Of a DNA stretch of 64,000 nt, positions 54,047 to 63,101 are shown one piece after another. The translations under genes and the position numbers were made by a program. This stretch comes from Microbacter margulisiae (GTDB lineage Bacteria > Bacteroidota > Bacteroidia > Bacteroidales > Paludibacteraceae). The first letter of the stretch is position 1. Each line of letters begins with the position of its first letter. The DNA is taken from assembly GCF_014192515.1 (NCBI RefSeq), contig NZ_JACHYB010000001.1:1860001-1924000 (forward strand), given 5' to 3'. The notes below the pieces were generated by a model, which was not told the origin of the DNA, ran no database searches, and worked only from the letters and a program-made list of their open reading frames with translations.

Positions 54047-54317
54047 GCTTTGCAAGCTTACATTGTTATTATGCAGCCTTACATTGTCACTTTGCAAGCT
54101 TACATTGTTACTATGTAAGCTTACATTGTTACTTTGCAAGCTTACATTGTTACTATGTGAGCTTACATTGTCACTTTGCAGGCTTACATTGTTACTATGT
54201 GAGCTTACATTGTTACTTTGCAAGCTTACATTGTCACTTTGCAGGTTTACATTGTTACTATGTAAGCTTACATTGTTACTTTGCAAGCTTACATTGTCAC
54301 TATGTAAGCTTACATTG
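54047..54317. repeat. 21-bp tandem repeat, about 13 units
   Basis: The unit is close to AAGCTTACATTGTTACTTTGC, 21 bp, repeated about 13 times. Units alternate between CTTTGC and CTATGT ends, giving a 42-bp higher period. Because 21 is divisible by three, the minus strand stays open (54011-54451) and would encode a heptapeptide repeat N-N-V-S-L-Q-S / N-N-V-S-L-H-S. I do not call that frame a gene: its non-repeat parts look non-coding, and the plus strand is open too. The rest of 53744-54046 shows nothing. Confidence 0.8.
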
Positions 54318-54728
54318 GCGAAATTCACCTTGTAAAATGTTTTTTTTACCCGATATGGAAGAAAAAGAGTGTCAAAGAGCATCAGGAAACAGATCACCTG
54401 TCTGATTCCCGACGCAAAGGAAAGGCAGCAACACCTCAAAACCTTTACCATTTGTTAAGGCCACGGGATGCCGGATGTTATTTATGTTTTTTTATAATAT
54501 ATCCTCAGGGGGAATGAAACGATAGATTATTTGCCATGGGAAGTCAATTCCTGAAATCCTTCAAAGCTTTTGTGAATGGGGCAATGATGTGGCGTGGGAA
54601 TGGTGTGGGGGAAGATTTACGGCGGGCTATTTTCCATCGCGGATGTGCTTATGTCCTTTTCCCGCAGGGACATGGATGCATCTGTTGACCGGATGGGGCA
54701 AAAACAGCCGGAAAGGGAACGCAACCTG

Positions 54729-55439
54729 CTATGTGTCGGTGATGAAGCCCAGACAAAGCAGGATGGAGTGTATAATTTTACCGGGTATAGGCCCATTCGA
54801 ATGGATCTGTTTCCGGGCAAACTCCTTTATCACACGACTTAGCGAAGGGGGCTCAATGGCGATGTAGGATGCAATTTTGCGTTTGTAAACCGAGGAGAGT
54901 AATTGCGGATAACGCTCTGTCACTATCCGGTAGCGTTCGGTGGCATCATTTTGCAACAACAAAAGGTTATGATTGTGACGGTAGGAGTTGTGGCATGCCA
55001 TGACAATCTGTTCAATACGCATCAGTTCCGGATATTGCTGTTGCAGGCGCTTAAGGTCACAGACCGCTATCCGGTAAAGCAGCCCCTCCTGCACCATTTC
55101 CAGATTGTGTTCCGAAGCGCACTTTAACTGCATGCTGAAGTATGAACCGACAAAATCGCCCGGGAAATAGAAACCGGTAGTGGTTGTCTCGTTGCTGCCG
55201 TTGGCAGAGCTGCATACTACCCCACTGGCTATCAACCAGACATAACGGGCGCAACTCCCTTCATGTAAAAATAACTCATTCTTCTTAAACCGGCATGGGA
55301 TAAAATAGGTTGACAGGACATTGGGTACTTTGCGTTCAAAGTCCCGTACCAAGCGGATTAATTGCTCATATTGAGGTGAGAGATAGCTATTGGCGCACTC
55401 TTGCAGGTGAAGGTTATGTTCAAGAAATTGTGTCAACAT
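54729..55439 (-). CDS. Crp/Fnr-family transcriptional regulator
   Basis: This 236-residue protein has an N-terminal cyclic-nucleotide-binding-like beta barrel (about 25-130; FKKNELFLHEGSCARYVWLIASGVV, TTTGFYFPGDFVGSYFSMQL), a dimerisation helix (about 135-165) and a C-terminal helix-turn-helix (about 190-225; KIASYIAIEPPSLSRVIKEF). The start at MLTQFLEHNLHL is preferred over an upstream extension. The barrel lacks the canonical cAMP-binding arginine-serine pattern, as in most Bacteroidota members, so the signal is unknown. No neighbouring operon suggests its target. Confidence 0.85.
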   Translation of the reverse strand: MLTQFLEHNLHLQECANSYLSPQYEQLIRLVRDFERKVPNVLSTYFIPCRFKKNELFLHEGSCARYVWLIASGVVCSSANGSNETTTTGFYFPGDFVGSYFSMQLKCASEHNLEMVQEGLLYRIAVCDLKRLQQQYPELMRIEQIVMACHNSYRHNHNLLLLQNDATERYRIVTERYPQLLSSVYKRKIASYIAIEPPSLSRVIKEFARKQIHSNGPIPGKIIHSILLCLGFITDT

Positions 55440-56016
55440 GATAAATACAAAACACAAATTTATGAAATGTAATAAGATCAACAAATGGGTTAAGGGTTAA
55501 TTAATTACAAATCAATAACAATAGCGAAAGTATTATTTGGAAAAACCTTTCTAAAACCATTTCAACTCATTTATGATGGTAGATGTTTTATTAATCTATT
55601 ATTAAGATCACAGGGCTACGTCCCTTAAAATTGAAAGATCAAAGGATTGAGGGATTGAGGGATAAACAGCGGTGGAAAGGTGCAAAGGCGAACAGCGGTC
55701 TAAAGAGAACTACGGTTGAAAGTTTAAGGTGTAAAGACAAATAGCAGTGTAAAGTGTAAGGTGTAAAGTTGAATGAAGCGTAGAGACCTCAAAGGTTTTG
55801 AAAACCTTTGAGGTCTGTAACATATAAATAAATTTAAAAGCCGGAGGCAAATTAAACAAGGATTGAAGGTTTGAGGGTATAACTTCCTGATTTTTTTATT
55901 GTTCATCATCAATAGTTGCCTTGTGCTTCAGCGTTTGAAAAGCATTTGCTAATTTTGCAGAGGCAAATCACAGTGGGCTTTCACGCCTAACGCTTTTAAT
56001 TCGAAATTTAACCCAT
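55440..56016. other. Intergenic repeat-rich region
   Basis: Contains a fragment of the four-hairpin element (about 55595-55630), a purine-rich repeat related to 1780-1855 (55681-55780) and the 33-nt palindrome at 55784-55816. A TAnnTTTG box (TAATTTTG, 55950-55957) lies 59 bases before ettA and is its probable promoter. Confidence 0.6.
55784..55816. repeat. Perfect 33-nt palindrome
   Basis: AGACCTCAAAGGTTTT, one central G, then the exact reverse complement. It is a perfect 16-bp stem, and I recall similar intergenic palindromes from other Bacteroidota. It could act as a terminator-like hairpin or mark a REP-type element. Confidence 0.7.
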
Positions 56017-57684
56017 ATGAGTGACGACAAAAAGATTATTTTTTCCATGGTGGGCGTAAGCAAATCGTTTACCCCTCAGAAACAAACTCTTAAAAACATC
56101 TACCTTTCCTTCTTCTATGGTGCCAAAATAGGCATCATCGGACTTAATGGTTCAGGAAAATCCACGCTAATGAAAATCATTGCAGGAGAAGAGACTAACT
56201 ATGAAGGCCAGGTCGTTTTTTCACCCGGCTATTCCGTTGGATATTTTCCTCAGGAACCCCGATTAGACCCTGATAAGACCGTAAAACAGGTTGTACAGGA
56301 AGGTGTGCAGGAAACCATGGATCTGCTCAATGAATTTGAAGCAATTAATGCTCAGTTTGCAGAGCCGGATGCTGATTTCGATGCCCTTATTGCACGACAA
56401 GGTGTGCTTCAGGAAAAACTTGACCATGTAGATGCCTGGAACATTGACAACAAACTGGAACGTGCCATGGATGCGTTACGTTGTCCGGACGAAGATGCCC
56501 TCATCAGCACTTTATCGGGAGGAGAACTCCGGCGGGTAGCGCTTTGCCGGTTGTTATTGCAACAACCCGACATTCTGCTGCTGGATGAACCCACCAACCA
56601 TTTGGATGCCGAATCGATTGAATGGCTTGAGCATCACTTACAGCAATATGAAGGGACAGTAATCGCCATCACCCACGACCGTTACTTTCTGGACAACGTG
56701 GCAGGATGGATTCTGGAACTGGATCGTGGTGAAGGCATTCCATGGAAAGGCAACTATTCATCATGGCTGGAACAAAAGACACAACGGCTGGCCCAGGAAG
56801 AGAAACAAGCCAGCAAACGCCGCAAAACACTTGAAAGAGAACTAGAATGGGTGCGGATGGCTCCTAAAGCACGCCATGCTAAAAGCCAGGCACGTTTATC
56901 AGCTTACGATCGCCTGTTGAATGAAGACACCAAAGAACGGGAAGAGAAACTGGAAATCTTCATTCCCAACGGGCCACGGTTAGGAAATAAGGTCATTGAA
57001 GCTAAAGGAATAAGCAAAGCATTCGGAGAAAAGCTGTTATTTGATAACCTGTCGTTCGCATTGCCTCCAAATGGTATCGTAGGTATTATAGGACCAAACG
57101 GAGCTGGAAAGACAACGTTATTCCGGTTAATGATGGGATTGGAAACGCCTGATAAAGGTTCGTTTGAAATGGGTGAGACCGTCCGCTTGGGCTATGCAGA
57201 TCAAACCCACGTGGACATCGATCCGGAGAAAACGGTTTATCAAACCATCTCGGGAGGACAGGAACTGATCCGTATCGGAGGACGTGAAGTAAATGCACGT
57301 GCCTATTTATCAAGGTTTAATATTACCGGAGGAGATCAGGAAAAATTGTGCGGCGTACTTTCCGGAGGAGAAAGAAACAGGCTCCATCTTGCCATAACAC
57401 TAAAATCAGAGGCAAATGTGCTGCTGTTGGATGAACCCACAAATGACATAGATGTCAACACATTACGCGCTCTGGAAGAAGGACTGACAGACTTTGCTGG
57501 ATGTGCTGTTGTGGTGTCTCACGACCGATGGTTCTTAGACCGTATATGTACCCATATCCTGGCTTTTGAAGGAAACTCGGAAGTTGTCTTCTTTGAAGGT
57601 TCTTATTCGGAATACGAAGAAAACAAGATGAAGCGCCTGGGCGATATTACTCCCAAACGAATACATTATCGTAAGTTGGTATAG
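56017..57684 (+). CDS. ettA: Energy-dependent translational throttle protein EttA (ABC-F)
   Basis: This 555-residue soluble twin-ATPase of the ABC-F family binds the ribosomal E site and gates entry into elongation according to ATP/ADP level. First cassette: GLNGSGKST (about 43-51), signature LSGGELRRVAL, LLLDEPTNHLD. The linker has the EttA-type arm (KTLERELEWVRMAPKARHAKSQARL). Second cassette: GPNGAGKTT, LSGGERNRLHLA, LLLDEPTNDID. Catalytic glutamates are intact. It is alone in its transcription unit, with a -7 box at 55950 and the large dispersed repeat starting 14 bases after its stop. Confidence 0.95.
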   Translation: MSDDKKIIFSMVGVSKSFTPQKQTLKNIYLSFFYGAKIGIIGLNGSGKSTLMKIIAGEETNYEGQVVFSPGYSVGYFPQEPRLDPDKTVKQVVQEGVQETMDLLNEFEAINAQFAEPDADFDALIARQGVLQEKLDHVDAWNIDNKLERAMDALRCPDEDALISTLSGGELRRVALCRLLLQQPDILLLDEPTNHLDAESIEWLEHHLQQYEGTVIAITHDRYFLDNVAGWILELDRGEGIPWKGNYSSWLEQKTQRLAQEEKQASKRRKTLERELEWVRMAPKARHAKSQARLSAYDRLLNEDTKEREEKLEIFIPNGPRLGNKVIEAKGISKAFGEKLLFDNLSFALPPNGIVGIIGPNGAGKTTLFRLMMGLETPDKGSFEMGETVRLGYADQTHVDIDPEKTVYQTISGGQELIRIGGREVNARAYLSRFNITGGDQEKLCGVLSGGERNRLHLAITLKSEANVLLLDEPTNDIDVNTLRALEEGLTDFAGCAVVVSHDRWFLDRICTHILAFEGNSEVVFFEGSYSEYEENKMKRLGDITPKRIHYRKLV

Positions 57685-57697
57685 GGAAAGTAAAGAA

Positions 57698-58352
57698 TTA
57701 ATAATTCAACTTTCGCACGATTCAATTAACCCGGTTAAGTTTGGCTTTTGAGATTGAAAACCTTATTTTAGAAGTAACCGAACCTTAGTACAATAGATCA
57801 TATTAAGATCAGACAAACCTTATTCCCTTATTACATGAAACGAGCACGACAAATAAAGCATGACACACAAAGAAATGTTTATGTGTGAGTTCCATGTGAC
57901 ATTTAAAAACAAATTATAAACACATGAAATGAGCCGTATTTTTTTTACATCCAAAACATAATAGTATTTGGATATTAGGCTCTTAACTTCTTGTAAACAA
58001 ATTATCCTCGTATGCAATAAATAAGGGAATAAGGTCAATTACATGGGTGATTATTGTTTCTGCTGCTAAGGGAAACCAATAAAATCAAATAAGGTCCCTG
58101 AATGGTTGCCTGATCCAGAGTGTCAGAAATGGAATTCGAATTTTATACGGTAACTTTTAGAAACATAAACATATAAAAATGGAGATTGTTCCTATTGCTT
58201 TTTCACTTGAAGTAAAAAAGCTATTTATCTCTGAAAGTATTAGTGTATCTTTTACAACTCGAAATTACTGATTTTCAGCGACTTTATAAAATTCATATGC
58301 TGCTTTTTTAAATAAATCAGTAAGTTACCTTACTTGCGAAAGTTGAGTATAT
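57698..58352. repeat. Dispersed structured repeat, copy 2
   Basis: Sister of 1013-1613. Left end AATTCAACTTTCGCA (57703-57717), right end CTTGCGAAAGTTGA (58333-58346), internal arms CCTTATTCCCTTATT (57818-57832) and AATAAGGGAATAAGG (58019-58033), hairpin at 58197-58221. The block ATTGTTCCTATTGC..TGAAAGTATTA (58185-58238) is nearly identical to copy 1. It is longer by about 50 bases between the inner arms. Non-coding. Confidence 0.75.
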
Positions 58353-58502
58353 AACTGAATATATTATTGAGACTTTACACATTTACTATTGTTACTTTGA
58401 ACTGATTGAAAAAGTAACATACACGAGGTAAGGAGTAAGAGTTACGAGATAAAATTGAACGTTACCAAAATCAATAAATTACTTACCTCTAAAAAATGCA
58501 TT

Positions 58503-59747
58503 ATGAACAAAGAAGATTTATCATTTAACGGAAAACTATTGAATACGCCTTATGGTAAGCCCGATGTGTATGGTGCATTGAGCATGCCCGTATATAATTC
58601 TGTTGCTTACGAATTTGACACAGCAGAGGAAATGGAGGCAGCTTTTACCGGTAAATCGGCCGATCATGCCTATTCTCGTATAACCAATCCCACGGTTCAG
58701 TATTTTGAAAACCGCATCCAAACCATCACGGGCGCGCTGAGTGTAACTGCACTGAATTCGGGTATGGCAGCTATCAGTAATACCATTATTACCTTGGCCA
58801 AAACAGGTAGTAATATTGTTACTTCAAAACACCTATTTGGAAACACCTATTCATTTTTTGCTTCAACGATGGCTGCGTTTGGTGTAGAAACACGCTTTTG
58901 CGACCTGACCAATTCCGACGAAGTAGAAGCACGTATTGACAAAGATACCTGTGCTGTTTTTCTGGAGATTATGACAAATCCCCAACTCGAGGTGGTGGAT
59001 CTGAAAGCGCTATCGACAATCTGCAAACAAAAAGAAGTCCCGTTAGTGGCCGACACGACGATCATTCCCTTTTGTTCTTTTAATGCAAAAGACTTTGGCA
59101 TCAACATAGAAATTGTGTCGAGTACCAAATATATTTCGGGAGGTGCAACGAGTCTTGGCGGTTTGATTCTGGATTATGGAAACTTCAACTGGCTGTTGAC
59201 TCCAAAATTACACACCATGACTGAAAAATTTGGTACGATAGCTTTTACAACGAAGTTACGCAAGGAAATTCACCGGAATTTGGGTGCATATATGACCCCG
59301 CAAGTAGCCTATATGCAAATATTGGGACTGGAAACGCTGACTCTACGCTATGAAAAAGCTACGGACACTTGCTTCAAGCTGGTTGAAAGACTGGATAAGC
59401 TGTCGGAAGTAGAGTCAATCAATTATACAGGGTTGTGTTCGAATAAATATTATGAGTTAAGCAAAAGTCAATTTGGCGACCGCCCCGGAGCTATGTTTAC
59501 ATTCAATCTTGCCTCGCGCGAAGCCTGTTTTGAATTTATGAATAAACTGAAAGTGGTGCGCCGTGCCACCAACCTGTTTGACAATAAAACGCTGGCTATC
59601 CACCCTGCCAGTACCATTTTCGGAACATTTACCCCCGAAGTGCGTAAGGAAATGAATGTGTCGGACAAGACTATCCGCATTTCGGTGGGATTGGAAAGTG
59701 TGGAGGATTTATATGCCGACTTTGTGCAAGCGTTACTCAAAGCATAA
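58503..59747 (+). CDS. PLP-dependent Cys/Met-metabolism enzyme (O-acetylhomoserine sulfhydrylase/methionine gamma-lyase type)
   Basis: This 414-residue cytoplasmic enzyme starts at MNKEDLSFNGKLL; 16 further upstream codons are unlikely to be used. It shows the Cys/Met-metabolism PLP fold: YGALSMPVYNSVAYEFD, AYSRITNPTVQYFENRI, SGMAAISNTIITLAK, and the PLP-lysine segment SSTKYISGGATSLGG (about residues 201-215). Members make homocysteine from O-acetylhomoserine and sulfide or cleave methionine or cystathionine; the motifs do not separate these. I looked for a SAM-type riboswitch upstream and found only the dispersed repeat. Confidence 0.88.
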   Translation: MNKEDLSFNGKLLNTPYGKPDVYGALSMPVYNSVAYEFDTAEEMEAAFTGKSADHAYSRITNPTVQYFENRIQTITGALSVTALNSGMAAISNTIITLAKTGSNIVTSKHLFGNTYSFFASTMAAFGVETRFCDLTNSDEVEARIDKDTCAVFLEIMTNPQLEVVDLKALSTICKQKEVPLVADTTIIPFCSFNAKDFGINIEIVSSTKYISGGATSLGGLILDYGNFNWLLTPKLHTMTEKFGTIAFTTKLRKEIHRNLGAYMTPQVAYMQILGLETLTLRYEKATDTCFKLVERLDKLSEVESINYTGLCSNKYYELSKSQFGDRPGAMFTFNLASREACFEFMNKLKVVRRATNLFDNKTLAIHPASTIFGTFTPEVRKEMNVSDKTIRISVGLESVEDLYADFVQALLKA

Positions 59748-59966
59748 TACAATTATGTATCATCAAAACAGAAACAACTCATTGAGTAAATCGATTCGAT
59801 AGTTTTTGCTTTTGCTGTGGGACGTGTAACTGCAACATTGACAATAAAGCATACATTGAGATACTCCCCCGTCGCCGGCACAAGTTCTTTGACTTTTGAC
59901 ATGAATGTATGATTTTTGATATTTTAGACACCACCTCCAAAATCACAGGGGCAAAATAAGAGCACA

Positions 59967-60003
59967 AAAAAGGGCGGCTATTTTACAATAGCTGCCCTTT
60001 TTA
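59967..60003. terminator. Bidirectional rho-independent terminator
   Basis: AAAGGGC-GGCTATT, loop, AATAGC-TGCCCTTT, with A-tract before and T-tract after, so it can stop both the PLP enzyme transcript from the left and pgk from the right. The rest of 59748-60100 holds no gene. Confidence 0.85.
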
Positions 60004-60100
60004 TATTTAAATCCTCCCTGGCTTTTTTCGACCAGGAAAGGGTACGATTCTATTTATTTTCCACATTTACTTATCTTAAAATTTAATGTCAAGAAAACAA

Positions 60101-61366
60101 TTAATATCCGCGAATGGCTTCGATGCCAGGAAGTACTTTTCCTTCGATCATTTCGAGTAAAGCTCCACCACCGGTAGAAACATAGCTTACCTGACCGGCC
60201 AAACCCAATTTATTGATTGCAGCAACGGAATCACCTCCACCAATCAATGAGAAAGCACCGCTTTTGGTTGCAGCAACAATAGATTCGGCAATGGCTTTGG
60301 TACCACCGGCAAATGCATCCATTTCGAAAACACCTGCAGGGCCATTCCACAAAATAGTTTTTGAGTTCTTAATCACCTCAGTCATCTGATTAACGGCAGC
60401 AGGACCTAAGTCAAGACCAAGCCATCCGTCAGGAATGACATCATTGTTGCAAACTTTAGTTGCAGCATCAGCAGCAAATTTATCTGCGATGATCGAATCA
60501 ACCGGTAACACAAGATTCACATTATTGGCTTTCGCTTTAGCTAATATGTCATTGGCTAAATCCAACATGTCATCCTCGCATAAGGAATTACCAACATGAC
60601 CACCCTGCGCTTTAGCAAATGTAAATGCCATACCACCAACAATCAAAAGATTGTCCACTTTGGTAAGCAGGTTTTCAATGATCGTAATCTTGGTAGAAAC
60701 CTTAGAACCGCCAATAATTGCAGTTACCGGATGAACGGCTGTCTTAAGCACTTTCTCAACAGCTTCCACCTCGTTTTGCATCAGGTAACCAAACATTTTG
60801 TGGTCGGTATCAAAATAAGCAGCTATCAAAGCAGTTGAAGCATGAGCACGGTGAGCTGTTCCGAATGCATCGTTGACATAACAATCGGCATACGAAGCCA
60901 ATGTTTTGGAAAATTCTTTCTGCGAAGCCTTAACAGCTTTCTTAGCAGCAGCTTTTTCTTCATCGGAGACATCATCCTTCAAACCACGGGGTTTACCTTC
61001 TTCTTCAGCGTAGAAACGAAGGTTTTCGAGCATCAAAACTTCGCCTGATTTTAATGATGCAGCCTTAGCAGCCGTTTCTGCACCCATACAATCATCGGCA
61101 AACTGAACTGTCACGCCCAAGAGAGAGGAAACATGACCCACAATATGCTTCAATGAAAAATTAGGATCAGGATTCTTTTTCGGACGACCCAGATGTGAAC
61201 CAATTATCACACTTCCGCCATCGGACAGAATCTTTTTCAATGTAGGAAGTGCTGCACGAATACGTGTGTCATCGGTAATCTCAAACTTATCGTTCAAAGG
61301 CACATTAAAATCCACACGAACAAAAGCTTTTTTACCGGCAAAATTAAATTTGTCAAGAGTTTGCAT
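60101..61366 (-). CDS. pgk: Phosphoglycerate kinase
   Basis: This 421-residue glycolytic enzyme interconverts 1,3-bisphosphoglycerate plus ADP and 3-phosphoglycerate plus ATP. The ATG at 61366 is used; a GTG two codons before is unlikely. Motifs: [95 protein letters not shown] and [16 protein letters not shown]. Length and motifs are normal. It lies downstream of folE on the same strand, with a 107-base gap, and ends at a bidirectional terminator. Confidence 0.97.
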   Translation of the reverse strand: MQTLDKFNFAGKKAFVRVDFNVPLNDKFEITDDTRIRAALPTLKKILSDGGSVIIGSHLGRPKKNPDPNFSLKHIVGHVSSLLGVTVQFADDCMGAETAAKAASLKSGEVLMLENLRFYAEEEGKPRGLKDDVSDEEKAAAKKAVKASQKEFSKTLASYADCYVNDAFGTAHRAHASTALIAAYFDTDHKMFGYLMQNEVEAVEKVLKTAVHPVTAIIGGSKVSTKITIIENLLTKVDNLLIVGGMAFTFAKAQGGHVGNSLCEDDMLDLANDILAKAKANNVNLVLPVDSIIADKFAADAATKVCNNDVIPDGWLGLDLGPAAVNQMTEVIKNSKTILWNGPAGVFEMDAFAGGTKAIAESIVAATKSGAFSLIGGGDSVAAINKLGLAGQVSYVSTGGGALLEMIEGKVLPGIEAIRGY

Positions 61367-61473
61367 AATCACTATGTATTTAAAAATGAATTGGAATGCT
61401 TCTTCAAAAATAAGCTTTTCTGGCGATACTACGATGCATTAAAAGGCACAAGTAATGACTTTTATCTTTTTTA

Positions 61474-62055
61474 TTATTTGCGCTGAATGAGGTTAATGAA
61501 CTCTTCGCGCGTCTTGGCGCTTTCAAACACACCCGTAAAATCAGATGTGGTAGTAATCGATCCCGGTTTCTGGACGCCGCGCATTTGCATACACATATGC
61601 TGAGCCTCTATAACGACCATCACGCCAAGCGGATTCAACGTGCTTTGAATACACTCTTTAATCTGAGTCGTCATGCGTTCCTGCACCTGCAACCGGTGTG
61701 CAAAGACATCTACCACACGTGCAATTTTACTTAGTCCTGTAATATAATGATTGGGAATGTAGGCGACATGAGCCTTCCCGAAAAACGGCAACAAATGATG
61801 TTCGCACATCGAGTAAAATTCAATCTCTTTCACGATAACCATTTGGCGATAATCTTCGCGAAATTTAGCCGATAAGAGGATTTCTTCTGCGTTTTGGGTA
61901 TAGCCCTGCGTCATAAACTGCATGGCCAAAGCAACACGTTCGGGAGTGCGTATTAAACCTTCGCGGTTTACATCTTCTCCCAATAATCTGAGGATCGCAC
62001 TGTAATGCTCCATCAATTGTTCCGTGACACTTTCTTCAGCGGATACTACTTCCAT
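61474..62055 (-). CDS. folE: GTP cyclohydrolase I
   Basis: This 193-residue enzyme converts GTP to dihydroneopterin triphosphate, the first step of folate and pterin synthesis. [22 protein letters not shown] is taken as the start; the longer frame begins in non-coding DNA. The zinc and catalytic motif is [15 protein letters not shown] (Cys and His ligands), followed by [35 protein letters not shown] and the second zinc cysteine in [11 protein letters not shown]. Length fits type I FolE. It faces away from trmB, with a 236-base divergent region between them. Confidence 0.95.
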   Translation of the reverse strand: MEVVSAEESVTEQLMEHYSAILRLLGEDVNREGLIRTPERVALAMQFMTQGYTQNAEEILLSAKFREDYRQMVIVKEIEFYSMCEHHLLPFFGKAHVAYIPNHYITGLSKIARVVDVFAHRLQVQERMTTQIKECIQSTLNPLGVMVVIEAQHMCMQMRGVQKPGSITTTSDFTGVFESAKTREEFINLIQRK

Positions 62056-62263
62056 GATGATTCGTTTTGAGTTGCAAAAGTAGGAAAAATTTATGGGATT
62101 GCGGACATGGCCAGCCATGAACTACATCTTATGAATGACTCAGTTACTCCTACCCCATTTTCACAACCAACACCCGGTTTATGTAACCTGACTCATTTGA
62201 TTCTGATTGCCATTCATACCCTTTCTCCCGTTTAACAGATTTCCAAAAGGTCAAAAATATGCC

Positions 62264-62271
62264 TATCTTTG
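62264..62271 (+). promoter_or_regulatory. Bacteroidota -7 box of trmB
   Basis: TATCTTTG, a perfect TAnnTTTG, sits 20 bases before the ATG at 62292. Because it lies downstream of the in-frame ATG at 62259, it decides the trmB start. Confidence 0.7.
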
Positions 62272-62291
62272 TATCACATTTATTAAAGGCT

Positions 62292-63050
62292 ATGGGAAAG
62301 AACAAGTTGCAAAAATTCAAAGATATAGAAGAATTTCCGCACGTGTTTCAAATGCCTTATTCGGAACTTGTTTCGGGTAAGGTTTTTGAGCAAAAAGGAA
62401 AATGGCACGCTTTCTTTTCCAATGAACGCCCGATTGTGTTGGAATTAGGCTGCGGAAGAGGCGAATATACAGTCGGCTTAGCAGAACGTTTCCCTGAAAA
62501 GAACTTTATCGGAGTAGATATCAAAGGGGCGCGGTTGTGGGCAGGCGCTAAGGAAGCTATTCAAAAGCAACTGACGAATGTAGCTTTTGTACGGACACAC
62601 ATTGAACTTATCCCCTATTTCTTTGCTCAAAATGAGATTAGCGAGATATGGCTGACCTTTCCGGATCCACAAATGAAAAAACGTAACAAAAGGCTTACTT
62701 CTACACGTTTGATGCAACAATATGAGCAAATCCTGGTTCCCAACGGAGATATTCATCTAAAGACAGACAGCGCCTTTTTATACACTTACACCCAGGAAAT
62801 GGCAAAACTCAATGGGTTGCCGGTTATTAACGAACTGGAAGATATTGCTCCCATCGCCACGTCCGATCCTGTTTTGTCAATCCGTACCTATTATGAACAA
62901 CAATGGATGGCGCGGGGCATTACCATTAAATACCTGCACTTCAAGCTGAAACATCCTGTTCAATGGGAAGAACCGGATATCCTTATTCCCCTGGATGAAT
63001 ACCGCAGTTATGGGCGTGAAAAACGAAGCGAGCTTCAACTGAGGGTTTAA
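62292..63050 (+). CDS. trmB: tRNA (guanine-46-N7)-methyltransferase
   Basis: This 252-residue SAM-dependent enzyme methylates G46 in the variable loop of tRNAs. [19 protein letters not shown] is the start, fixed by the promoter box just upstream. Motifs: [36 protein letters not shown] (SAM site, about residues 47-82), [19 protein letters not shown] with the family Pro-Asp-Pro motif, and [12 protein letters not shown]. Length is normal for bacterial TrmB. It is followed 51 bases later by the Mrp-like gene, with which it may share a transcript. Confidence 0.95.
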   Translation: MGKNKLQKFKDIEEFPHVFQMPYSELVSGKVFEQKGKWHAFFSNERPIVLELGCGRGEYTVGLAERFPEKNFIGVDIKGARLWAGAKEAIQKQLTNVAFVRTHIELIPYFFAQNEISEIWLTFPDPQMKKRNKRLTSTRLMQQYEQILVPNGDIHLKTDSAFLYTYTQEMAKLNGLPVINELEDIAPIATSDPVLSIRTYYEQQWMARGITIKYLHFKLKHPVQWEEPDILIPLDEYRSYGREKRSELQLRV

Positions 63051-63101
63051 TCCCATCAGGAAGCGATTGTAAAAGTAAATATTTTAATAACATATGAATC
63101 T

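Noticed and set aside
54045..54335. Plus-strand frame over the 21-bp repeat as a leucine/cysteine-rich membrane protein
   Set aside because: It results from the repeat period being a multiple of three; both strands are open, so neither is evidence for a gene.
58360..58500. SAM-type riboswitch upstream of the Cys/Met-metabolism enzyme
   Set aside because: No recognisable conserved core or pseudoknot pattern; the DNA there is repeat-end and purine-rich filler.
58536..59752. Several antisense frames over the PLP enzyme
   Set aside because: Shadows of a gene with complete family motifs.
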